A program made the translations under genes and the position numbers. Shown here in pieces: positions 13,201-24,300 of a DNA stretch of 64,000 nucleotides. Under the pieces are notes generated by a model, which was not told where the DNA came from, did no database searches, and saw nothing but the letters and a program-made list of their open reading frames with translations. The stretch is from contig LR746275.1 of NCBI GenBank assembly GCA_902729315.2, forward strand, positions 1,334,501 to 1,398,500. The letters run 5' to 3'. Each line of letters opens with the position of its first letter. Positions within the stretch are counted from its first letter, which is position 1. This stretch comes from Spirodela intermedia (Eukaryota > Streptophyta > Magnoliopsida > Alismatales > Araceae).

Positions 13201-14436
13201 CGCATGTTGTTATCGGGCATTTAATGATCTAAACCAGCTACCCCGCCTTGAATTTGAGGCGTGAGGAGACCAGAGGTTGAAGACGAGCTCTTAATTGCGC
13301 CCGTCGGCGATACTGGATCTATCCCCGCCACCATGGCGCAAGATAAATCTCGATGAAGTTCTGCCCCATAATATGGGCAGCCACACAACTGGAGGCAATT
13401 AAATTGGATGACTGAATCACGGGATTCATGGGGTACTAGTAAAAGATATCAAGTAATAGCTATAATTTCAATTAGGTGCATTGGGCTTACCTCTGTGGAC
13501 AGTTTTGCGTCGCCGAAGTAGACGGCTTCACCGCCGGAGAGGAGGCAGAGGTCGTCGAAGAGGGCGAAGACCTCGCTGCTGGGCTGGTGGATGGACGCCA
13601 CCACGGTGCGGCCCTCACGCGCCATCTGGCGGAGGGTCAGCGCGACGAAGAACGCTGATGCGCTGTCGAGGCCGCTGGTGGGTTCGTCGAGGAAGATAAG
13701 CGGGGGGCGTGTGAGTATTTCCAGTGCGATGGCCAGACGCTTCTTCTCCCCGCCGCTGATCCCCCGTAGGTGCCAATTGCCGATGGGACGGTCGGCGCAC
13801 TCCACCAGGCCCATCTCTTCCAGCGTGCTCTCTACCACCGTCGTCACTTCTTTTCCTGGCACCCGCAGCCGCGCCGAGTATGCCACCGTTTCCCGGACCG
13901 TCAGCGTGCCGAGGAACGTGTTCTCTTGTGTCACGTACGCCTGATCTCGCTCAAATTAAAGGCAGCTCAGCGTGCGATCGTATGAGAAAACCAGCGTGCT
14001 TGAGAGAGAGAGAGAGAGAGAGGATCCTCACCACGACTCCGTAGTCGAGCCTCCTTTTGCGGCCGTTCAAGAGGACATTCCCTGTTAGCACGATGTTCCT
14101 CCCCAACCTCCCTGTGATTGACTCCCACAATTAGCGAATCCTTACACGGTATGATCGGCACTGAGGATCGTCCTTACCTGCGAGGGAGTCGAGCAGGGTG
14201 GACTTGCCGGAGCCTGACGGACCCATGATGGCAAGGATACGGCCCGGCACGGCGTATCCACTGAGCCCCTGGATCAGCTTCTTCACCGGGCGGTCATTGC
14301 TGTAGCTAGGAAGCACAGCCGTCAGGTCCTCCCACACGAGGTAGCCTGATCCCCCGCCCCATGAACGCCGGAAGGACGACCATGACGGCGCCGCCAAACT
14401 CGTCGTGGCGTCCTCCACCACCATCGCCGCCTCCAT
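10220..14436 (-). CDS. ABC transporter G family half-transporter (WBC/ABCG12-ABCG15-like)
   Basis: Eight exons on the minus strand: 14436-14178, 14111-14032, 13940-13491, 12166-12038, 11914-11783, 11677-11120, 11030-10923, 10522-10220. All junctions are GT-AG and in phase, giving 672 aa, the usual length for plant half-size ABCG proteins. The N-terminal nucleotide-binding domain has Walker [10 protein letters not shown] (72-80), signature [11 protein letters not shown] (174-184), Walker [11 protein letters not shown] (194-203) and H-loop IHQPSS (230-235). The ABC2-type membrane domain begins about residue 351 with several hydrophobic helices, and the C terminus keeps the SKWWDL motif of the ABCG12/15 group. 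Such proteins dimerise in the plasma membrane and export cuticle, pollen-wall or related lipids; which substrate applies here is inference. The start is the first ATG before the conserved [10 protein letters not shown] truncated copy lies at 2461-4020. Confidence 0.93.
12167..13490 (-). other. Intron 3 of the ABCG gene (1.3 kb)
   Basis: Bounded by donor GTAAGC after codon GAG and acceptor CCACAG before TTTTTC. It holds a GC-richer segment (12780-13330) with a 112-codon plus-strand open frame that matches nothing I recognise; I treat that as intron sequence. Confidence 0.8.
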
Positions 14437-14629
14437 CTTCCTCCTTGGGCAACGATCACCTTGCTTGTGGCGCTTTCAGACTTACACCATCTGTAACATT
14501 GCATTAATAGGGGGAGGCCCAGGGGAGGTGCCGTGGAGCAAGCTCCTCGCTGAAAGGCATGTGCAACCGTGGGCGTCAAACTTACAGTTTGCCCTCGATG
14601 TAGAACCCTGACTCTGGCCTCTCCGAGGC

Positions 14630-14637
14630 TATTTAAA
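14630..14637 (-). promoter_or_regulatory. TATA-like box of the ABCG gene
   Basis: On the minus strand the sequence GGGTTTAAATAGCC lies about 195 bases upstream of the ATG at 14436, a normal place for a TATA box plus leader. The duplicate at 2461-4020 lacks this box at the matching position. Inference from position and base composition only. Confidence 0.45.
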
Positions 14638-15304
14638 CCCCAAGTTGGCCTACGGATGGGTTAGAAAACAGGAAACCCGGGTCCCCATCGAAGGGGACTT
14701 CCTTATCTCTCGCCATTAGTGGGCATCAACCACCTCTGCGACCTCCGTCCTGGTTCAGTAAATGCTCCGGCGGCCAAGTCGAGCCCACCGAGGCTCTCCT
14801 TCTCCTCCTCTCCGGAGACGTCCACATCCTCAACTACATCAGCACTTTGCGCTGCCCCGGCGCTCCATTCTCTGTCGCTCTCTCTCTCCCATTCAATTCA
14901 CCGCGGCGCAGACTCGACGTGCAGGGGTTAACACGGGCAAACCCCGAGCTCTGCCTGACCCACTGCGGTGAGATCCACATGCCGCCATTACTGCGGAGAA
15001 GGTGCCGGTCGAAACAGTGCCCCGCAATAACTTTCGAGCGCCTATAAGAAAGGAAGAAGCCTCGGACGTTAATCGGACGGTATTATGGCGACACTCGGCT
15101 GCCCTGCATGGCTTACTTTGTCGAGGAGATGGTGACGGTTGGCGGTAAACTTTGGGGGATCCTCCTATTCGGCCGGTGAATAGCCGTTGACTCACCGGCT
15201 TAAGGGCCTTGGTGACGTCCGAAATAATGACGGATGGTGACGGCGAGCCCCCGCCCTGGCCTGTAGAGGATTTCCCCCGGAGTTAGCCCAAAGATTTCGA
15301 CGAG

Positions 15305-15452
15305 GAGAGAGAGAGAGAGAGAGAGAGAGCACAGCCAAGTTCGAGGTAGTTTAGGAGATGGAAAGTGCCCTAGAGGTGAACGATAAAATCGGTTGTGCAG
15401 CTCTCCCCATATGGATGGAATGGGTATCTTGGCTTCTTTTTTCTTTCTGCGT

Positions 15453-15483
<31 letters not shown>

Positions 15484-15655
15484 GGGACCACTGAGGCACA
15501 GCCAAGTTCGAGGTAGTTTTGGAAATGGAAAGTGTCCTAGAGGTGAACGATAAAATCGGTTGTGAAGCTCTCCCTCTATGGGTGGAACGGGTATCTAGGC
15601 TTCTTTTCTTTCTGCGTGAGAGAGATAGATAGAGATAGATATAGAGAGAGAGAGC
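15305..15655. repeat. 167-bp tandem duplication bounded by (GA)n tracts
   Basis: The segment starting CACAGCCAAGTTCGAGG at 15330 recurs at 15497, with few substitutions over about 130 bases. Each copy ends in CTTTCTGCGTGAGAGAG and a GA run (15451-15483 and 15618-15653), and another GA run (15305-15329) precedes the first copy. The layout suggests unequal exchange or slippage between GA runs. It lies upstream of the ABCG gene and is absent from the older duplicate at 2461-4020. Confidence 0.9.
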
Positions 15656-16479
15656 ATGATGGGTGACTATACTTAGTGCATGTACCATACACGTACGGGG
15701 AGTTTAACGTACATATATGCCGTCACAGTAAGTAAACAGCCGAAACACGAGCACGCGACGAACGCAGCCAAAAAGTGAGAAAATATGAATAAATCTTATT
15801 TATTCCTACGTGACCGTATGTCTAATATGGTTTGCGGAAATAAACCCGATATTAAAACCCAGCTGAAGGGCCGGTTTCCACGCCATTCTCTCAATAAAAA
15901 TGGCCTCTTCTTACGCGACAGTCGACCACCTTCTTGCTTATCTGAGAGGGTTCAATCGCATGGCTCCCTACGGCGCGCATTATCTACCATATGCGACTGA
16001 AATGGCCCAGCGGGTGGAACATCGGCTGATGTCAAGCGCCCCTCCGGCAGATCTCTCGGGGCTTCACAGAACTGCATGTATCCGGCAATTACGCTTCTGC
16101 GGGGACAGACGAGATAATGTCTGGTGTCGGTGGGGGGGCGAGCATTCAATGCCTGTATAATGCCCGTGGATAGGGGCATTAGGCAGTAGAGGGCTAGGCT
16201 AGATTAGGCATGGAGGAAGCTATTAATGGGCTCTCTAGTTCTGAACCCTAATTCTCGTTAGTTTGCCTAATCTACAGGAGCTCAGGCTCTGCGAAGGTTA
16301 AGCAAGCTCCGGGAAGACTGGCTGAACTTACCAGTTGCCGGCCGAAGGTCTCTGGGTAGGGCCGTCCAAGTTAGCAGCAAGGACGAAGAAGCTTTGTGAA
16401 GCTTGAGCCGGGGATAGATCGCCTCAGCCCAGCCTTCCCAATGAACTTGAACCACGAACGGGAGGCAGAGAAATATAGA

Positions 16480-16493
16480 TGGATAGCGAGAGA

Positions 16494-16528
<35 letters not shown>

Positions 16529-16560
16529 GATAGTGAGTGGGTGAGAGAGGGAGGGAACGA

Positions 16561-16597
<37 letters not shown>

Positions 16598-17360
16598 TGA
16601 GTTGGTGAGTGGGTGAGAGAGGGAGGGAACGAGAGGGAGAGAGAGGGAGATAGAGAGAGAGAGAGGTGACTACTGAGTCTTTCTTCTTCGATTATGGCAA
16701 TTCGGAGTTACAAGAGAGAGCCGTTGGCGGCGCCGGCGGCAGATTGGACCCCGAGGGCCCCTGCGGCCCGCCGTCCGACCGACCACTTAGGCGGCTATTC
16801 CCTCCCATTTCCCTTCCTGCCATGCCTGACGGTGCCTGCAGCGCGCCTTGATGGCCACGTGCAACGCAGGGAAGAGGGGGTATAGAGAGCGAGAGAGAGA
16901 GAGAGAGAGGGAGAGGGCCGGTTGGGAAGTACCACTACTACTACTTCCATCCGGGGAGTTGGCGCCTACTATATAGACCGGGTTTCTCGGGTTGTGGATA
17001 TGGAGAGAGAGAGAGAGAGAGAGGAGAGAGAAGGAGAGAGATTATCCCGCCGATTACCAATGAGCAATTGGGTTTCGGAATTGAGACCCTGACCTCTCTC
17101 CTGCAGCAAGCTAGAGCGAGGAAGAGAGAGAGAGAGAGAGAGACCATTGTGCTGAGGTACTCGCCTTGCTTGTTGATTCCCGATGAGTCATGGTCGTCCT
17201 AGCTTGCCAATGCTAGAACCAAGCAGTGACCTATAGACAGAGAGAGAGAGCAGGCCCAGTGAGAAGATAGAGTACGGAGAAAGGGAGAAACCCGATGCCC
17301 GTGTTCGCCGTCAATGGTTCTAACGATTTCCACGGTAAACACGCTCATGAGAGAGAGAGC
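16480..17360. repeat. GA-rich microsatellite cluster
   Basis: Repeated (GA)n runs at about 16488-16528, 16561-16595, 16627-16664, 16885-16910, 17002-17040, 17122-17142, 17239-17250 and 17349-17358. Inside it a longer unit (TAGTGAGTGGGTGAGAGAGG and on to GGGAACGAGAGGGAGAG) occurs twice, near 16531 and 16603. A GC-rich patch at 16710-16870 contains one CACGTG. No gene is recognised. Confidence 0.85.
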
Positions 17361-18335
17361 AGACTGGTTTACATGCCTCCCCCATTATATATCAAAACTT
17401 CCTGGCTAAAATGAAGAAACCCATGGTCGACGGCAGTAAACTCCCATAGAAAAATTTATCTGAAAAAGGCATGCAGAACTCCCCATCAACTCTCTCTCTC
17501 TCTCATCCTGTCCAAGAGAAACAATCCTAACCCAATACTGAGATGAGACCCTGCGATGGGCATCTTCTTCCACATGAAAATACATAATTAGTAATTCACC
17601 GCATCCCCATAATAAAATCTCAAACTTAATCAACATAAACTCCTGTTTTTTTTTTTCAATTTTTCCAAATTATTTCAGAAAGAAAACCATCCACAGTGGA
17701 AGAGAATTAGAAGAGAATAATAATAATAATAATAATAATAATACAAATCAGATAATCTTTTTTGAAAAAATCTTCAGCAAGAAAAATTTGTCTCTTTTGG
17801 TCTCCCAGAGCCCATATAATATTCACGTAACAATTCAAGGGTTTCGAGGGATCCCCAGAGAAGGCAACCCACACCACGGGCTGTGACTGGGTTGGTTTTC
17901 TTCCAAAGATCAATGGAAAATCATCCTCAAACGAGAGCAATGAGTACGACGGGCAGAGGGCGGTCAACGGGGACGTAGGTGGGTCAATAAAGCTGCGGCA
18001 GTTCTTCAATAGAAGTGAACTGAACCAAATATACATTCTTCAATAGCACAAATCAAGGGGACCCTCATATGCATTCACCCAAAATACATACATATGAACC
18101 ATCAAACAAGCAGGAAAGCGCAGAGAAGAAGAAGAAGAAGAAGAAGAAGAAGAAGAAGAAGAAGAAGACCCCGGGGAGCAGCCCTGCGGCCCAGATGTTC
18201 ATATACAAATAAAAGAATGGCCTACAGAGAACAACCACTCGAGCATCGCAAAGCTCACACCAGCCATGTTTCTGCAGGGAGGGGGGGCGGGGGGGGAGGA
18301 AATGGCAGGAGACAAACCAGGTGATGCTGCCAGCA
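17361..18335. other. Villin 3' flank with (ATT)n and (GAA)n microsatellites
   Basis: Downstream of the villin stop codon (leftward). It has an (AAT)n run at about 17716-17742, a (GAA)n run at about 18124-18167 and a G-run at 18281-18297. The villin 3' UTR should occupy the right part. No other gene is seen; long open frames here come from the trinucleotide repeats. Confidence 0.6.
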
Positions 18336-21300
18336 TCAGAAGAGATCGGCCTTCCTCTTCTGCATGTCCTGCTTCCACTTGGGCTGTCGGTAGAATGCCT
18401 CTTTTGACATCCCAAGGACAGCCTGGAAGTCTGCGTCGGAGAGGTAGGCCTGCAGAGAACAATGGCCGACACATCAATCTTTGATGGGGATCTTCTCAAT
18501 AAAAGCGTTTGAAGGTTCTCTGGTATGTACCTCTCTTCGCTTGTAATCGATCCCCTTGGCCGGGTTGGTGGACTTGGCCTTCAGACGTTCATAGCTGAAG
18601 GTGCATTCAGCTCCATTATCGTTAACCCAGGGGCTCTCCTGTGCCGCGTCAGAGTCTGCTCCACTACTCACTGATACTTCCCCAAGCGCCTCAGTGGCTG
18701 CTTTCTCTGCAGACTCTTCTGGGTCGTCCACAGAGAGAAAAACCATCAACTTCTCTCTAAGAATCGCAATGGAGATGTAAGATTAGTGGGAGTCTTATAT
18801 GATGGACGAGACCAAAGAATTTTCATGCCACAAGCACTTGTCCTCCCCTTTTCTGAAGCAGGCCCATGAACAAATAACATATAGTACTATCCAAGGACTA
18901 GACACGGAAGTCAGCTGTAGTGATGCTGATATAGACTGATATAGGGCATGGTGAGACATCAAAAGAGACAAGTAACGATCACCATTTGTTGGGATGGCTT
19001 CTTCCCCCACAAAGTTGGAGGATAACCATGGCACTACTTCAAACACGTGTGAGAATGCCAAGATCATACGGTTTCCAGAAAATGGGAACAACCAAAAGGA
19101 GAGTAGGTTCCCATGGATTATGCACAGTAATCTAACTATGGTAATGTTTATACACACCTCACAGAGCACGGTGAATCATCGAAAGATATGAAGAAAAATC
19201 ATCATTCATAGTAATACCATCACCATACCTTGACTCGTAACTCGGGCTCTACTATGCTGGGTAATAACAAAGGCAATAGTTGACGAAAATGTCTTCTCAA
19301 CAATAACGTATAACTGATGAGTCAGGCAACGTCTCTGAGACATTGGATCTGCTTTTGGTTCACCGTGCACAACACATTATGTTAAGGAAACAAAAAACAC
19401 AGGCTGCCATCATGGAGACGAACCCCAACATGCCTAACAAGCCTTCAATAAATCGGTCAACTAATGAGCACGAGCTGAATTGTATGGTCAGAGTTTTCGA
19501 AGCAGATGCTTTTGCTTAGATGAATCCTGGATAGACCATAAAATTTTGATCAGAGTCGGCCCCAGACACAGATGGAACAATGCAATCTGGGTGATAAGTC
19601 CCTTCTCAACGAAGGCGACAGCCTTGACAGTGATCGGACTTGAGAAGGGACCAAGGTACTGAACTTATCTTAAAGCGTTAAAAAATGATCTCAAGATGAC
19701 AAGGAAGGGGTTCGTGAACAAGGAGAGCATTATCAGGGGTAAATAGAGATAATTAGAAATTGATAACAATTTCAGATGGCTCTCCAGCGTGAGCAACAGC
19801 TAACTATGACGAGCCAGTCAATGGTGATAGCACTTGAGAATCAAGTCAAATGAAATATTTGGTTAGCACGACGTGAATCTGCTCGTATGTACTGAGCTGA
19901 CATTTGATGGCCATATTAACTGCATAAGATGTACATGACAATGATAGAAGCAGGTGGTTTCCATCTATGATGCCATGGTTCTGAAAATTTGTGTGGGTTG
20001 GTGGTCTACCTAGTCACTCAGATCATAAATTCTAACTTCCTACCCAAAAACTTCTTTAAAATGGAAGTATGGTTTCAAGAGAATTTAGAACGTGGTTTTG
20101 GCTAAGTTGAGGTTGAATCAATTTGAGGTATACCAGTCAAAACCAAGTTGGTATTATCAAACTTAGGTTTTCAACTTTAAAGTTTTATGGCACCAAGTCA
20201 GACGAACTATCATGACGTCACCATAAAAAAATAATCTTTTTCGGAAATAAGAAGGAAAAGTTTTTCCTTATTGTAATCGACAGTTATAAAGATGTCAGTC
20301 TGACATCTCCTCAACGAAAAGAAAAAAGGAGTCAGAAGTGATACCAGAAAGAGCCACATCAGGGGAAGGACTTCTGCTGAACCGTGGAATTGTCTCAGAA
20401 GTTATTTTTTCAGCTGTCAGAACATTGGACAGTGCAGCAACTGCAGCTGCTCTCTGCGAACCCTGGCTGGAAGGTACTGGCTTTGCTGTGGAAGTTTTAG
20501 GCCCAGAAGACGAATTGAACGCAGATGATAATGCAGCCATAGCTGACGCTCGTTGAGTTGGCCCACTTCTTGAATCGTTAGATTTGTCATGTGACTGCAG
20601 ACAATTCATAGGATGTTTCATTATTCATAGTATGTATTTTAACCGTATCATATCCATTAGGTCACAGTCTACGCATTTTGATAGGAGAATTTTGTGCTGT
20701 CTAAGAAAATAAATATGTTCAATGTTCATCATAACCACTTAAAAATGCATTCTAATGCGCTATCATTGATTCTCTCACAGATTTCCATACGAACAAAATT
20801 TAGCATATATTGCCGCTCAACATAAATAAAAGAATCGGGAAAGACAGCTAAAAGTATATATGCTACATAGGCCACAACAGTTAGCTTGTTCAAAGAGCAT
20901 CAGTAATTATAAATAAATACATATTTATGTATATATACGTTCACAGCTCACATCCACAAACCAACTCATATTCTTCGCTCCGAATACTATCATATCAAAG
21001 GAATACCATTTAATCACAAAACCAGAAACTTATCAGAGAATTAATTGATGTTTGCTGAGTATATGCAATATTAATCGACATGCAAAGTAGATGTTTACCT
21101 CTGAAGCATGCATGGCAATTCCAAAAAGCAATGACAGCTTTTTTGTGAATGAATTTCCTTGAGGCTGTCACAAACATAATACAAGTCTCTAAACAATAAT
21201 CTTGTTGGAAAAAGTTAAACGTAAAAGCGGAAAAGAACTTCACAGAAATAAAGTTTAATATAATACTAGAAAGAATTAATTGAACTCATCTTAGATTAGA

Positions 21301-24300
21301 TTAAGCTCACATCCCATCAGTTACCGCATAAAAACAATATAAAATTGATTCCCAGATAATTTTTAGCATATGCATTAGTTAACAGCTATCTATGAAGGCA
21401 CAGCTATCTTCGCTCTCTATAATACCATAAGGTAAGAAGCAAAGCAAAAACCCACGGGCCACTTTTAAATCAGACTGAATTTCTAATCAGTATGTGTGAG
21501 TAAAACTTATGATTTCGATTATTATCTGGATCAGCATGTTTGTGTCATTTGAAAATGAGACGCAGTAAATATCAAAATGGTACATCCCATAGTAAAATCT
21601 TCCTGCTATCAAAAGGCATGAGTAATCTCCTATCTAAAGTCAATGTTTACGTCAAAGTAAACAGTATTGTAATGAGATTTGGCAAGAATTTGGTAGAAAC
21701 TGTATCAAATTGCAGCTCGGACCTATGACTGTAATCTATAACTGTACACTGAAAGGCCACACTCAGAAGGGTTTAAGGATGAGATTCATTAACTCCTAGT
21801 CCATACAGAGGAGCAAAACAATGAAACATTGATATCCTGATAACACAATTCTATTTGAAGGAGGTTTTAGCTTGAGACTCGGTTAATCCTAGTATTTACT
21901 GGGGAGAACTAAGAAAAATTGATATGCTCACAACACAATTCTACCTACAGAAAGAGACTGCTGACTTTGGATGGAGGGTTAAAATGTGCAGAAATATCTA
22001 TTCTCAGAATAGGTCGGGATAGTGGGGGCATTTGTTATCCCTCCTAAAGAATACTGCCCTGTAAGCGCATTTGAATCTTTCGGAATGGTCACACCCAGTA
22101 TGGATGTTCGTTTCGTTTCTTACTTCTTATCATAAGTGCTAATATATGGATTGGGGGCTGCCATAAAAATTGAAGTGAATTTCTATTGCTCTGCGTGCTC
22201 CCTCGTCTTCTCATTCTCTCTATCTACTTCTGAAAAATACACAATAGTTGAATTCAAAAGATCATTGCAGCGTGAACTTCAATATATTGATGACACTTCT
22301 TCCAGGAGACTATAAATTCCAGGATCTTGCAGACATTTAGTAATGATTGATGTAGTGATGGGTCTAGGGATCATTCTTCAATGTCCAAATCAAACTGAAC
22401 GATGGCATCAACCAAATCAGGTGATGAAGGAAAATCTAATTTGAACAAAAGGATATACCTAAAACTTTTAAGAATATAGCTCCTTTCATAAAAAGGGTAT
22501 CCGAGTGATAATAGATTCAATGAGAGCTTTTACGTGATTTCCAACATTCATAAATGACAGTAAAAGGATTCACCTGATGAAAAAAGACCCTATTCACGGA
22601 TAAAAACGATAAAAACTCTATGCAATTTCATTAAAAAATATTTTTCATAAAAAATGGTGTCAAAGCAGTTCGAGATCTAATCAAGGCTTCTATGCATTTT
22701 CGATCTCTGTTTAACTCCCCCCCACCTCATAACCCTATTCTATGTCATTCCGTGGACAGGACAGAGCAATGGTGGACTTAGGGAGGGCAGCCAGCAAGCT
22801 CTAACTAGTGACACTTGGGTTCCATGAGAATAATTTTCTTCTATGTTCCTTCGTGAATTCATTGCACTCCAACATTTTCTTTCCCCTCCCACTGTGGGTG
22901 CTGAGCTTCAATGTCCCTCCAAGGTAGTGTCATCCCAAGAAAGTAGGATTCAGCCCATAAAAATACTCTCCAGGGGCAAGCTTTTCAAAATATCCAGTGG
23001 ACGATACGATTTACCACCCTCCTATCCCAAATGAGACACACTAGAGTAATTTTTGAGTATCAGCTATCAAAATATCGATTGGGACAATAGATTAAAAGGA
23101 TTGCCAAAAGTGCGATTTCCCATAGAATATTTAGGGTAAGATCCAAGAACTTTCACCAGAAACTAGAATAAAAGCTTATCAGAATAGGATAGCAAGTAAA
23201 AGGTTTTATCAGAATCTTCAGGTGGTAAAATAGTAGAAACGATCATAAACTAATGATAGAATTTGCAATTTCGGAAAGGATGTCAACATCAGAAGCATAT
23301 TATCTGGTATGAAGACAGGAGCTAATGAATCTATCTCCAAAATGGAACTAATCACAAAATTTAAAGTTTCTAGGGCATACAGTTGCTTTCGCGTTGTCCC
23401 ATGCAAAGTAGGTGGTGAAGAAGCAAGGTTCATTCCCCTCTGTGACCTTGTATAAAGGAACATCGGGCGACAATCCTTCAAGCGGTACTGCAAATTCTAT
23501 ATATTTCTGCAAAAGTTTACACATGAAAGTGATGAGAGGAATGGCAAATAACAATAGGAAAACCATGTGCTTATACCTGCCCGACGTCAAACGCTTTCTG
23601 CTTATCTTTAGGATCTACTGATTGGCCAACCCATACAAAAACCTCAGCATGGGAGTCCAGTACTAATATATCCTCCGTTAATAGGTCATCTTGCGAGAAA
23701 TTAAAAACCTCATTCACCTAGCATATATATTAGAAAAAGAGAGATAAAAATTAACATAAAACAGTGAAAGCGAAATCACTAAATGTGTACAATGAAAGAG
23801 GAGATCGAGAACAAACCTCAAAGTTTCCTGAAGAAACAAGTTCGAGGATGGCAACAAAAGAAAGTGTCAGAAATAGCCAATGGTACAACCACATTGCATA
23901 AGAATATCTTTATACTTCACACAAAAAGCCATATGCTTTCAAGCGCCAATCTATTCACATTTTCATTAACAAGATAGATAGTCTATGATGAGTGGATAGT
24001 AAATTATTAATCCTAGGAAGGGCAGCTCTTCATCAGTAATACCGTCACAACCAGAAAAGAGAACACATAAAATCTGGTTTCCAGGGCATATTGAACAAAT
24101 AGAAGAGAGAAAAACCTTTGCCCAATGAAAACGTGTACAAATGAGGATCTCGAACAATATCCTGTGTGATCCTCTCGCCAGTATAACTTTGCTTTCCTCC
24201 GAGCGCAAACCAAAAAGCAGAGCTCTCAGTCCCCTCTTTGGCATACTTTAAGGAAGCCCCCGGCTATAATTTTGGAAATGAAACATTTTAGCCAAACGTC

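Noticed and set aside
15200-15688. 162-codon minus-strand frame rich in Leu-Ser
   Set aside because: Produced by translation of CT repeats in the 167-bp tandem duplication.
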